Positions 1-8,292 of a DNA stretch of 64,000 nucleotides are shown here, in pieces. The stretch's first letter is position 1, and the number at the start of each line of letters is the position of its first letter. Position numbers and translations under genes: made by a program. The notes beneath the pieces are model-generated. The model saw only the letters and a list, made by a program, of their open reading frames with translations, searched no databases and was not told the DNA's origin. The stretch is from Flavobacterium lipolyticum. GTDB taxonomy: Bacteria; Bacteroidota; Bacteroidia; Flavobacteriales; Flavobacteriaceae. The stretch spans positions 186,001 to 250,000 of the forward strand of contig NZ_JAJJMN010000003.1 of the NCBI RefSeq assembly GCF_020905335.1, in the 5' to 3' direction.

Positions 1-71
1 TATAAACACAATATAACAGGCGAAATAATAGCAGGTTTTTGGCAATATTCTTAGCTAAATGTTACGCGAAG

Positions 72-122
72 TCTTTCAACATGTAACTACAAGATTATCT
101 AAAACTAAACCCCGCTCATTTT
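72..122 (+). repeat. Copy A of duplicated terminator region
   Basis: This 51-bp segment ends in the 5' arm and loop of a terminator. It is repeated with few differences at 1471-1520, after the Imm51-like gene. The paired copies suggest tandem duplication of gene-plus-terminator cassettes, which is common in toxin/immunity loci. In copy A the terminator is intact; in copy B it is interrupted by an IS end. Confidence 0.75.
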
Positions 123-132
123 AGCGGGGTTT
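107..132 (+). terminator. Rho-independent terminator
   Basis: The arms AAACCCCGCT (107-116) and AGCGGGGTTT (123-132) pair perfectly around a 6-nt loop, with Ts at the 3' side. This would terminate a plus-strand gene ending left of the window. Confidence 0.85.
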
Positions 133-319
133 GTTGTGAATATTAGAATCAATTTTTAATTTCTTTTGCTGGCCTGATAATCAGCATGTTTTTCATTACG
201 GTAATGGTCAAATTTTTGTCGGTAGTTAATCCCCACTGGCGCGAGCGTCTCGCTTGTGAACATCATTAACAAAAATTGATTTAACAGATAGCCCGCTCCG
301 CAAAGTATACCTCACAAGC

Positions 320-544
320 GCTGCGCAAACGTCTCTGACTTTGCGCCAACTTGCAAACGTCTAGTTTAAAACATATAAACCGTGAAGTCTAAGGCTTTAA
401 AAATAAATTTATTAGATACAATTTCTGAAAAAGAAAGAATCAAAATAATATTAAGAAATAATATAAAAAGTCGGGAGACTTTTACGAACTTTAATAATTC
501 AATGAGCGAAAAAAAAAGCGCAAAGTCAGAGACATTTGCACAGC
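320..544. repeat. 27-bp inverted repeat with 171-bp spacer
   Basis: The arm at 320-346 (GCTGCGCAAACGTCTCTGAC, then TTTGCGC) matches the reverse complement of 518-544 at about 25 of 27 positions. Homology stops sharply on both sides of the arms. The enclosed segment is AT-rich with no convincing gene. It could be a non-autonomous mobile element, a decayed IS pair of ends, or a long imperfect hairpin. Confidence 0.65.
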
Positions 545-677
545 TTTTCAGTTGAACACTTCGGAAAGCTGCGTAATTAATTTTGACTGTTAACCTGTAA
601 TATTTAAGATTCACCAGCTAGCAGATATCTTTCTTTAGCATAGTGGAAACTTAACAAAGTAGAGAAAAAAACAAAAG

Positions 678-703
678 CTGCCTCAATACAGAGGCAGTTT
701 CTT
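678..703. terminator. Terminator-like hairpin
   Basis: CTGCCTC (678-684) pairs with GAGGCAG (691-697). An A-rich run lies on the left and a T-rich run on the right, so it could act in both directions. It lies just before the gene at 725, so it probably ends a lost upstream gene. Confidence 0.6.
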
Positions 704-724
704 ATTTGTAATAGTATAGAATAA

Positions 725-1066
725 ATGAAAGTTTACAGTGCAGCACCGGAAGGAAATCAAATGGCTGATTTAGAGCCGGCTCGTTATTTTAATTTGGCAA
801 TAAAACAAAACTTAGAGGTAGAAGAATGGTTAAGAACAGCTGACGAGGCTAGCCAAGCTCTATTGGTTCATATTGATGTTTTTGTATATTTGAGTAAGAA
901 ATATCCTGAAATGGCGAATAGAAGGGTAGCAAAACTAAACAGAAATCAAATTAAAGAAACTTTTTATGCCTGGTTCGAAAGATGTGGAAAAAAAATACCC
1001 GCTAGTTTTAGGGATGGTGTTAAAGAATCAGCTGATTTATTATTTTCTGAACTAGATAAAATTTAA
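725..1066 (+). CDS. Hypothetical protein, possible toxin/immunity-locus partner
   Basis: This 113-residue protein is not recognised. It appears soluble, with no signal peptide or membrane segment, and mostly helical with many charged residues. Residues 50-95 are rich in Lys, Arg and aromatic residues. Met-13 (ATG at 761) is an alternative start, preceded by a purine-rich GGAAGGAAA stretch. It ends 7 bp before the Imm51-like gene, so the two are probably co-transcribed. By context it could be another immunity protein or the tail of a decayed toxin gene. No catalytic motif is visible. The gene is probably real, but its function is unknown. Confidence 0.55.
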   Translation: MKVYSAAPEGNQMADLEPARYFNLAIKQNLEVEEWLRTADEASQALLVHIDVFVYLSKKYPEMANRRVAKLNRNQIKETFYAWFERCGKKIPASFRDGVKESADLLFSELDKI

Positions 1067-1073
1067 ATATTAT

Positions 1074-1424
1074 ATGAATTTGGATGATTTTATGGAGTCA
1101 ATAGATCCTTTTTTTTGGGTTGAACATGAAAATAGTGTTTCGGTATGTCTTAATGTTGGGGAGTATAAAACCGAAATTTTTGAAACCAGAGAAGAAGAAG
1201 GTTTTGAAGGGAATGGATATGATTGGGCTTCTTTAGCGCAGGTGTTTTTGCAAGAACAAAAATCTGAGCTTGTTGATGTCGTAAAGTTTGATCCTGAAGG
1301 AAGTATGTTTTGTGCTTATTCTTCAGATTCCGAAGCATTAAAATCTTTTATTATTTCATTTAAAGAAGCTTGTGAAAATAAAGAGTTAATTCTTGATTTG
1401 TTTTCAAGAGCAGAATTAGATTAG
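1074..1424 (+). CDS. Immunity protein 51-like (Imm51) family
   Basis: This 116-residue cytoplasmic acidic protein resembles the Imm51 family, which neutralises toxins of contact-dependent or polymorphic toxin systems. The recognisable features are the EGFEGNGYDW block at about residues 43-52, the FDPEGSMFCAYSSD stretch near residue 72, and the acidic C-terminus ending DLFSRAELD. There is no signal peptide. The start ATG lies 7 bp after the previous stop. No matching toxin gene is visible in the window, so this may be an orphan immunity gene of the kind that accumulates downstream of Rhs- or T6SS-type toxin loci. The family call is from motif memory, not a search. Confidence 0.7.
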   Translation: MNLDDFMESIDPFFWVEHENSVSVCLNVGEYKTEIFETREEEGFEGNGYDWASLAQVFLQEQKSELVDVVKFDPEGSMFCAYSSDSEALKSFIISFKEACENKELILDLFSRAELD

Positions 1425-1470
1425 TGCTTTAGGGAATTAAATAAATAAAATGAAACTTTCAATTTGTTAT

Positions 1471-1520
1471 TCTTTCGATCTGTAACAACAAGATTATAAA
1501 AACTAAACCCCGCTCATTTT
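1471..1520 (+). repeat. Copy B of duplicated terminator region, broken by IS
   Basis: This segment matches 72-122 nearly base for base up to the terminator loop (CCCGCTCATTTT). At 1520/1521 it switches to an IS3-type terminal sequence. The expected 3' terminator arm is absent downstream, so the terminator was destroyed by insertion followed by deletion. Confidence 0.75.
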
Positions 1521-1845
1521 GAACTGCCTCCAAAAAGTTAGACACTATTTGGGGGCATTTTTTATGAATAAAAAAAGAAATTTTACAGCAGAATTTAAAC
1601 TTGAACAAGTTTTAAAGTATCTTGAGAATCACCTATCCTATACTGCTATTTCAAATGAAGCTGGTATTGATCATTCTGTATTACGAAGATGGGTTAGTTT
1701 GTATCAATCCAAAGGGATTTTAGGATTAGAAATTAACAAAACCAAAACTACTTTTAGTTTAGATTTTAAACATAAAGTAGTCAAAGGTATGATAGCAAAT
1801 AACTTATCGTATTTTGATACCAGTATAAAATTTGGCATTTGGTAA
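1520..1845 (+). mobile_element. IS3 family (IS150-like) remnant
   Basis: The left end reads TGAACTGCCTCCAAAAAGTT, like the terminal inverted repeats of the IS150 group. It is followed directly by the start of an orfA-type transposase gene. Only the left end and the first part of orfA remain. No orfB and no right inverted repeat appear before the next gene at 1952. Confidence 0.75.
1564..1845 (+). pseudogene. Truncated IS3-type transposase OrfA
   Basis: The ATG at 1564 opens a 93-codon frame beginning MNKKRNFTAEFKLEQV. It has one clear helix-turn-helix of the IS150 OrfA type (AISNEAGIDHSVLRRWVSLY) and the beginning of a second (MIANNLSYFDTSIKFGI), and stops abruptly at TGGTAA. Family OrfA proteins are roughly twice as long and are followed by an integrase-core OrfB, which is absent here. 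It is a dead fragment. A TTG-initiated extension from 1519 would run through the IS terminal repeat and is not credible. Confidence 0.75.
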
Positions 1846-1951
1846 GAACGTTTGCTTATAGATTTCAATCGAAATTCACAAAATGCGTAAAACTACTCAA
1901 GTATTATTTGTTTTTATTTTCTTACATTTAGAACTAAAAAAAACGGAAAAA

Positions 1952-3496
1952 ATGGAAAATCAGAATCAATTTGACGGGTTAGGAACTTTTGAGCATATCG
2001 TAGTTTTAATGCTGGAAAACCGTTCGTTCGACAATCTTTTAGGATATCTCTATGAAAAGGAAGAAGTGCCGTCAAATAAGTCTTTTGACGGACTTTATAA
2101 TCCTGAAATTGAGTATGCCAATCCAATACCTCCAAGAGTAACTAATAATTTAGGGAATACCAGTATTTCTCCTTCACGTGCTGCAAATTACCAGACACCT
2201 TATCCCGATCCGGGTGAAGAATATCCACATGTCAATACGCAGCTTTTCAACAACATTGAGCCTTTGTCTAATGTTGGGTTATCTGATTATTTAATGACAA
2301 AACCGTATAATTTACCTGATTCTGTGCCTCCCAAGGCAGGTATGAATGGTTTTGTCAACGATTACGAAAGTAATCTAAGAGCGACTTACGGTGTCGATCC
2401 CACATACGAGCAGTATGAAGTAATCATGCAGTGTTTTCAGCCCGATCAGATTCCGGCAATGGCTACTTTGGCAAAGGAATTTGCGGTTTTTGATCATTGG
2501 TATTGTTCAGTACCGAGTCAAACTTATTGTAATCGGGCATTTTGGCATGCTGCCAGTTCAGGAGGCAAAGTTATTAATCCTCTTGGTGAGGATGGGAGTG
2601 GACTCTCCGGAATTGATGCTGACTTGCATGGTATGGATTCGTGGATCAAAGAGGTTTGGTCGCTTCCGACTATTTTTGAACGCATGAATGAAAAGAACGT
2701 CTCCTGGAAAGTCTATTCACCTATTGCACCTTTAAGCCTGACCAATATTGTGAATGGCTTTGGAGAAGGAAAATACAATACACACGGACATCTTGACTTT
2801 TTTGTAGATTTAGAATTTGGAACCCTGCCACAATATTCCTTTGTAGAACCGCAGTTTCTTCACAAACACAACGACCAGCATCCATCGGCAGTGAATCATG
2901 CTTTAACTGTTGGTACCGTAAAATTAGGGGATGAATTGATACGAGAGGTATATACTGCTATCAAGAATAGTCCAAAAAGAGATAAAATACTTTTTATCAT
3001 TACGCATGACGAACATGGTGGTTGTTATGACCATGTAAGTCCGCCGGAGACAGTGCCGCCTGTTGCCGGTATGAAAGGGGAGTGCGATTTTACTTTTGAT
3101 CGTTTGGGGGTACGTGTTCCTATGATAATGGTTTCTTCTTATATTCAGCCCGGTACCATAATCAACGGGCAGTTTGAACATACTTCATTTATAAAAACGG
3201 TCTGCCAGAAATGGGGACTGGATCCGTTAACCGAGAGGGATAAAGATACTAAAATCCTGCCCTTTACAGAAGTTTTTTCGAGTCAGAAGAGAATGGAGTG
3301 GCCTGATATCCCCTGGGAAATGAAATTGGAGGACCTGCTTCCTGAACCTGATACGAGTAGTGATCCATTAAACGGATTGCAAAAAGCGATGTTAATCAGT
3401 TTATTGCATATTGAAAAAGAGAGAGGGCTTGGTAATACTCAAAAAGAAGATATAAAAACCATCGGAGACATGATGGAGTTCATCAAAAGATTCTAA
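1952..3496 (+). CDS. Phosphoesterase family (phospholipase C / acid phosphatase type)
   Basis: Member of the alkaline-phosphatase-fold phosphoesterase family (PF04185 type) that includes bacterial phospholipases C and AcpA acid phosphatases, which hydrolyse phosphodiesters or monoesters with bound metal. Near the N-terminus is the family block HIVVLMLENRSFDNLLGY. Further on come PSQTYCNRAFWHAASSG (mid-protein), FIITHDEHGGCYDHVSPP (metal ligands) and LGVRVPMIMVSSYIQPG, then FEHTSFIKTV. I chose the ATG at 1952 because it sits directly before the conserved block and after an A-rich leader. An in-frame ATG at 1883 would add 23 residues with a weak hydrophobic stretch. No clear signal peptide is seen from 1952. 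Substrate unknown. Confidence 0.85.
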   Translation: MENQNQFDGLGTFEHIVVLMLENRSFDNLLGYLYEKEEVPSNKSFDGLYNPEIEYANPIPPRVTNNLGNTSISPSRAANYQTPYPDPGEEYPHVNTQLFNNIEPLSNVGLSDYLMTKPYNLPDSVPPKAGMNGFVNDYESNLRATYGVDPTYEQYEVIMQCFQPDQIPAMATLAKEFAVFDHWYCSVPSQTYCNRAFWHAASSGGKVINPLGEDGSGLSGIDADLHGMDSWIKEVWSLPTIFERMNEKNVSWKVYSPIAPLSLTNIVNGFGEGKYNTHGHLDFFVDLEFGTLPQYSFVEPQFLHKHNDQHPSAVNHALTVGTVKLGDELIREVYTAIKNSPKRDKILFIITHDEHGGCYDHVSPPETVPPVAGMKGECDFTFDRLGVRVPMIMVSSYIQPGTIINGQFEHTSFIKTVCQKWGLDPLTERDKDTKILPFTEVFSSQKRMEWPDIPWEMKLEDLLPEPDTSSDPLNGLQKAMLISLLHIEKERGLGNTQKEDIKTIGDMMEFIKRF

Positions 3497-3604
3497 TTTA
3501 ATTTTATTAGAAAAAATGATTATTGCTTTTTTTTAAGTAAAAGAATGAAAAATAGTACTTAAAAGTATCAAAACAGGGTTGTTATCTAGAATAAATCAAA
3601 ATAA

Positions 3605-3636
3605 TTTGGTTTGATTTGATACAAATAATACATTTG
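3605..3636 (+). promoter_or_regulatory. Bacteroidota housekeeping-type promoter
   Basis: TTTG (3605-3608) and TACATTTG (3629-3636) are 20 bp apart, matching the Bacteroidota consensus TTTG-N19-TAnnTTTG. Transcription would start near 3643, about 20 bp before the receptor ATG at 3663. Confidence 0.7.
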
Positions 3637-3662
3637 CGTTATTAAAAATAATTCTAAATAAC

Positions 3663-6059
3663 ATGAAAGTAAAAGTACTATTGCCACTTTTGGGCTGTTT
3701 GATGATGCTGCTTACGGCTTCTGCATCATTTGCACAGACGGGTACAATAAAAGGAACGGTTTCATTGTCTAATGATGAGGCAGCGGATAATATCTCTGTA
3801 ACACTGAAAGGAACAAAGATTGGAACTACCACTGACGCTCAGGGAAATTATGAGATCAGGAACATCAGACCCGGAAATTATATTCTGAAGGTTTCGGTAA
3901 TTGGGTTTTCCTCTAAAGAAAAAAATGTTGCAGTTTCAGCAGGAAGTGATCTTGTCGAAAATTTCACACTGCTAACTACATCTGAAGCACTTACAGAAGT
4001 ATTTGTAAAAGGGAATGCTAATAAATATACCAAATCTGAAAGCCAGTATGTGTCGAGGATGACAATTAAAAACCTTGAAAATGCACAGGTTTATAATGTG
4101 GTTACTAAAGAGTTGATCAAAGATCAGTTGGTAACCAATCAGGATGAGGCATTAAAAAATGTACCGGGTTTATATCAATTATGGGCAGCCACTAATCGTG
4201 CCGGTGACGGAGCTTCATGGTATTCCTTACGCGGATTTACCACTCAGAGTTTGGTAAGAAATGGTCTTGCCGGAAAAGTAAACAGTAATACTGATGCGGT
4301 AAATTTAGAAAGAATCGAAGTAATAAAAGGGCCATCAGCTACACTTTTTGGAAATGTGGTTTCTTCTTACGGTGGATTAATCAATCGTGTAACTAAAAAA
4401 CCTTATGATAATTTTGGTGGAGAAATTTCATATCAAAACGGAAGTTATGGCTTTAACCGTTTAACGGCCGATATCAATACTCCAATTAATGACGACCACA
4501 CAGCATTGTTCAGATTGAATGCTGCTTTTGGAAATGCAAATACTTTTCAGGATTTCGGTTACTCAAAGAGTTTCTTCGTAGCGCCGTCTTTTGCTTATAA
4601 AGTAAACGATAAACTAACCATCTCTATCGATGCCGAAATTGGAAATCAGGACAACTCCGGTATGCCTTTAATTTATCTTCCTTTTGGAGTTTCTATTGCT
4701 GACTTAGGCGTTAATAATGCTAAGAATTTGGATGTAAATTTCAAAAGATCATTTTTAGGAGATGAATTTATGACCAACACCAAAACATTAAACGTTTTTG
4801 CGCAGGCTCTTTATCAAATTTCAGAAGAATGGACTTCTCAAACTGTATTCAGCAGCAGTTCTAATAAAGCAAGTGGTTTACAAACATGGTTTTACCTTTT
4901 GAAAGATCAGGAATTCTCAAGAAACGCCTGGGATGCAAATGGAAAAGATAACGCGATCGAATTCCAACAAAACTTTAATGGAGATTTCAAAATTGGATCC
5001 ATGAGAAACCGCTTTTTAGTAGGTGGTGATATCTATTACGGTTCAAATAAATTAGTGTACCAAAGTTTACCGGGTTATGCGGCGTTTGATACCATAAAGT
5101 ATACAGGAGCGGTGACTAATTATTATGACTTTAACCCAACAAATGTAAAGGATGCACTTACCGGAAAAGGGAATCCTCCTTATACTACTAACAGTTCTAT
5201 AGCAACATATAGTGTTTACGTAGCAGATGCAATCAACATTACAGAAAGATTAATTCTTTCGGCAGCAGTACGTTTTGATCATTTTCAAAATAAAGGATCA
5301 TTTGATCCTGCTTCGAATACAAAAGCGGACAATTTTTCTCAAAATGCTTTCTCACCAAAATTTGGTGCCGTGTATCAAATCGTAAAAGATCAGGTATCTG
5401 TTTTTGGAAATTACCAAAATAGTTTTACCAATAAAGGATTCTTAAATGCTAATGTTGGCGGGAAGCTTGAAATGAAACAGTTTGATCCTGAAAAAGCAAA
5501 TCAGCTTGAAGTTGGTGTAAAAGTGAATGCTTTCCAGAATAAAGTAAGCGCAACTTTTAGTTATTATGATATCAAAGTTGACAATATTGTAATCGCAGAT
5601 CCGAATCTTCCAAATGCGAGCATACAAAACGGAACACAATATAGCAAAGGTTTTGAAGTAGAGCTTACAGCTAACCCAATTCCGGGATTGAACCTTCTTG
5701 TGGGGTACTCTAATAATAACTCTAAATTAAATGATTTAAGACCTGTAACTGCAGGACCTGAAAATCTAATCAATTACTGGTTCAGCTATAACCTTCAAAA
5801 AACAAAACTGAAAGGATTAGGTCTAGGATTTGGAGGGAATTATGGAGACGCTACCTACATTTACAATAACGGACCTGGTCAAACTTTTGAGCTTCCGTCA
5901 TATGCTGTGGTTAATACTGCTTTGTACTACGATCAGCCGAAATACAGAGTGTCTTTAAAAGTAAATAACTTAACAGACCAATTGTATTTTAATGGTTATA
6001 CGACAATAAATGTTCAGGCTCCACGTACTGTTATGGGAAGTTTAACTTATAAATTCTAG
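3663..6059 (+). CDS. TonB-dependent siderophore-type receptor
   Basis: 798-residue outer-membrane receptor that would import a ferric siderophore or similar ligand using TonB energy. Residues 1-24 are a Sec signal peptide ending ASASFA-QT. A carboxypeptidase-regulatory-like beta domain follows (about 28-110), then a plug domain (about 130-260) with LERIEVIKGPSATLFGNVV, typical of siderophore receptors. A long beta-barrel ends in the aromatic C-terminus TYKF needed for Bam assembly. The gene has its own promoter and a strong terminator. No Fur box or siderophore gene is adjacent, so the ligand cannot be named. Confidence 0.9.
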   Translation: MKVKVLLPLLGCLMMLLTASASFAQTGTIKGTVSLSNDEAADNISVTLKGTKIGTTTDAQGNYEIRNIRPGNYILKVSVIGFSSKEKNVAVSAGSDLVENFTLLTTSEALTEVFVKGNANKYTKSESQYVSRMTIKNLENAQVYNVVTKELIKDQLVTNQDEALKNVPGLYQLWAATNRAGDGASWYSLRGFTTQSLVRNGLAGKVNSNTDAVNLERIEVIKGPSATLFGNVVSSYGGLINRVTKKPYDNFGGEISYQNGSYGFNRLTADINTPINDDHTALFRLNAAFGNANTFQDFGYSKSFFVAPSFAYKVNDKLTISIDAEIGNQDNSGMPLIYLPFGVSIADLGVNNAKNLDVNFKRSFLGDEFMTNTKTLNVFAQALYQISEEWTSQTVFSSSSNKASGLQTWFYLLKDQEFSRNAWDANGKDNAIEFQQNFNGDFKIGSMRNRFLVGGDIYYGSNKLVYQSLPGYAAFDTIKYTGAVTNYYDFNPTNVKDALTGKGNPPYTTNSSIATYSVYVADAINITERLILSAAVRFDHFQNKGSFDPASNTKADNFSQNAFSPKFGAVYQIVKDQVSVFGNYQNSFTNKGFLNANVGGKLEMKQFDPEKANQLEVGVKVNAFQNKVSATFSYYDIKVDNIVIADPNLPNASIQNGTQYSKGFEVELTANPIPGLNLLVGYSNNNSKLNDLRPVTAGPENLINYWFSYNLQKTKLKGLGLGFGGNYGDATYIYNNGPGQTFELPSYAVVNTALYYDQPKYRVSLKVNNLTDQLYFNGYTTINVQAPRTVMGSLTYKF

Positions 6060-6081
6060 TTTTTTTTAGAATACTGAATAC

Positions 6082-6116
6082 AAAAAGGCTCGAACGTAAT
6101 GTTCGAGCCTTTTTTT
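6082..6116 (+). terminator. Rho-independent terminator
   Basis: AGGCTCGAAC (6086-6095) pairs perfectly with GTTCGAGCCT (6101-6110) around a 5-nt loop and is followed by a T run. It ends the receptor transcript, and an A run on the left lets it work in reverse too. Confidence 0.9.
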
Positions 6117-6263
6117 GTTTGATGACTTGTAATGCAATTAGAATGCTTGTGTAAAGCTTAAGGTTAATCGTGTGCGATTTTATTTTGTCTAATCTATTAT
6201 TGAAAAATGGGAAACATCGAGGGTTAGTACAATTTAAAATAGGATTTGTTCTTAGTTATATAT

Positions 6264-6683
6264 TTAGTTCTCTATTCTTTCAATTACTTTAATCCTAATT
6301 ACTGTTAGGTTACCATACTTTTCAATATCTTGTGCTGTCCATATATATTCCTTTCCCTTAGGCCTTTTATCATCACTCCAATCAACAGGTTCCTTTACAT
6401 AGACATAAAAGCTTATGTTTTTTCGTCCAACAACTTTTCGATTAATTTCCGAAGGACTCAAAAAACTAAAAGTGAAAAATGAAGGACTGTCAGTGATAGC
6501 AAAAGCCGTTTTTATTTCAGGTTTTATTTCTTTTAGAAGGTTTTTCAGAGGCTTATTGAGAAACTGCTGTTCATTTGTTTTTAATTTAAATATATCATTA
6601 GGAGTTTGTACCAATTGCTGTGCTTTACAGCTATAGTTAATTAGTAATAGCAGAAGTATAAATGTTTTTAATAGCTTTTTCAT
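6264..6683 (-). CDS. Hypothetical lipoprotein
   Basis: This 139-residue protein has a signal peptide (KK, then a Leu/Ile-rich core) ending in the lipobox LINYSC with Cys-19, so it is predicted to be lipid-anchored. The mature part is Lys-rich with alternating beta-like segments. No domain is recognised. It is encoded 20 bp downstream of the next minus-strand gene (6704-7969), so the two probably form one transcript. The spacing suggests a functional link, such as a partner or immunity protein, but the sequence does not show it. Confidence 0.65.
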   Translation of the reverse strand: MKKLLKTFILLLLLINYSCKAQQLVQTPNDIFKLKTNEQQFLNKPLKNLLKEIKPEIKTAFAITDSPSFFTFSFLSPSEINRKVVGRKNISFYVYVKEPVDWSDDKRPKGKEYIWTAQDIEKYGNLTVIRIKVIERIEN

Positions 6684-6703
6684 TTTTTTTTTTGAATTAT
6701 TTG

Positions 6704-7969
6704 TTAATTACAAGGTATTGAGGTGTAAGACTTGTTGCCATTGGGTAGTATAGATTCTTTAGTATTAAACGGTTTGAATTGTCCTGCAGAATCTTGTTTC
6801 ATCAAAGTGACTCCTGCATTATATTTATTTAAAATTACTGACATTGCTTCAGTCCTGCCATCAATAGAAGAACCAAAGGTAGTGACTAAAATTTGCAGTT
6901 GGTCAAAAAGAACGTCCGGAAATTCGGGATTGTAGCCTGGTATCTGATCAGCAGGATAAGCAGCAGCAAAATCTTTTGCTGCTTGCAAATTGGTTATAAC
7001 AATTGCATATACCTCTCCTCCCGTTAGAATGTACGAAGTTGTAAAATTACGATTGTTTACATTTAAAGTTATACCAGTATAAATGTCACCTGCAGATAGT
7101 GGAGTATTATTTGGGTGGTTGTGCATGGCAGCAAAAGATCCATGCCAGTTAGTGTTTACTTTTACACTAGAAGTGCCACCACTATTCATAGCTATCTGTC
7201 CTAATTGATTATTCCGTCTAGTTAAAGTAATACTATGCTCTATTTTTGGATCAGCATTAAGGATGTTTTTTTTTGCGGATAGAAAAACGGGGTCTTTTCC
7301 GTCAATAGACATTTTTGCGGCTTGTGCACAGGGATCTAGTTTTATAACTGGAGGTGGTTGACCGCCAGGAAAGGACGGACCTCCTGGAAAATAGGGAACT
7401 CCTGGCACTGGTATATTGTCAGGTACCCAACTCCAATTACTACAAGTCGTAATAGGACCAACTGTAACGTAGTATGTGCATATGTATTTTGAAGTGACAT
7501 TCTGTATTGGAGCTCTGTTATGATATCTAATATGTTGACCGTTTTGAAATTCTCCAGAATAAATAATTTTGTTTTTACTGTTTTGGATCGTGATATATCC
7601 CGAATATATGGAATCAGTTTTATAGAGATTAAATTCTTTACCATTATTTATATTTTTATTTTTTGTAGTGTAAATAATATCAAAGATCTGATATTCTTCA
7701 TTTTTATTTGAAATGAATAATAATGACATATAAGTCATATAATCAGTATCGCCAATAACATTTGTAGATGTATTGTCAAACAGCATAAGAGGAATTTCTA
7801 TTGTTTTAGCCTCACCTTCAATAGATATGGCTGCATTTTCCCAATCTATTTTTTTTGTGTACTTTAGTGATTCTAGATTTGAACCGTTACTGTCAAACCA
7901 TTCTTTTGCTGAAGTTACATCAGGATTTATGACCGTAGTTTTTATTTCATCGCTTTGACAGCCGGTCAT
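6704..7969 (-). CDS. Lipoprotein with JAB-like HxHP motif; signal peptide broken by a stop
   Basis: The open frame gives 421 residues beginning MTGCQSDE. Reading upstream in the same frame to an ATG at 8029 gives a normal lipoprotein leader (MIQKTKNILNLLVLT, stop, VSTFMTGC), interrupted by TAA at 7982-7984. The coding part carries a Pro/Gly-rich linker (about residues 185-210) and a C-terminal domain. That domain has MHNHPNNTPLSAGDI near residue 282, resembling the HxHP...SxxD metal motif of JAB/JAMM peptidases but one residue shorter between His and Ser. Function unproven. Without the leader the product would be short of an export signal, so this is either a recent pseudogene, a readthrough case or a sequencing error. 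Confidence 0.6.
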   Translation of the reverse strand: MTGCQSDEIKTTVINPDVTSAKEWFDSNGSNLESLKYTKKIDWENAAISIEGEAKTIEIPLMLFDNTSTNVIGDTDYMTYMSLLFISNKNEEYQIFDIIYTTKNKNINNGKEFNLYKTDSIYSGYITIQNSKNKIIYSGEFQNGQHIRYHNRAPIQNVTSKYICTYYVTVGPITTCSNWSWVPDNIPVPGVPYFPGGPSFPGGQPPPVIKLDPCAQAAKMSIDGKDPVFLSAKKNILNADPKIEHSITLTRRNNQLGQIAMNSGGTSSVKVNTNWHGSFAAMHNHPNNTPLSAGDIYTGITLNVNNRNFTTSYILTGGEVYAIVITNLQAAKDFAAAYPADQIPGYNPEFPDVLFDQLQILVTTFGSSIDGRTEAMSVILNKYNAGVTLMKQDSAGQFKPFNTKESILPNGNKSYTSIPCN

Positions 7970-8292
7970 AAACGTACTTACTTATGTTAGTACTAGTAGA
8001 TTCAATATATTTTTTGTTTTTTGTATCATATTTTGCAATGAATTTAAACTTGTTATGTAAGAGTATTTATTCAGTTTAATGGATTTTTCAAAAAAAAAGA
8101 TACGTATAGTATTATATATTTAATATAAATAAAGTTTTTTTTCTTACAACTTAAGTTTTAATATTCTTTTTTAGGTAGATTAGGTAAGAATAGTGTATTT
8201 GAAATGAGGATTTTGTTAAGTACTCTTTTGGTAAATTTTTATATTTGAATTATCTGATATAGAGCTAATTGTTGAATTTTTAATCATTACTT

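Larger units (their letters stand above)
1..724. other. Gene-poor stretch with repeats and terminators
   Basis: I see no convincing gene here. The stretch holds a strong terminator (107-132), a 27-bp inverted repeat (320-346 / 518-544), a small GC-rich hairpin (241-253) and a second terminator-like hairpin (678-697). An 82-codon minus-strand reading frame at 366-614 is low-complexity and lies across the inverted repeat, so I do not call it. The two terminators without visible genes suggest that coding material was lost, or that a gene ending before the window is terminated at 107-132. Confidence 0.6.

Noticed and set aside
366..614. 82-codon minus-strand frame
   Set aside because: It overlaps one arm of the inverted repeat, has low-complexity Phe/Leu/Ile-rich composition and no plausible leader or neighbour.
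1519..1563. TTG-initiated extension of the transposase fragment
   Set aside because: It would translate the terminal inverted repeat of the IS; the ATG at 1564 is the family-consistent start.
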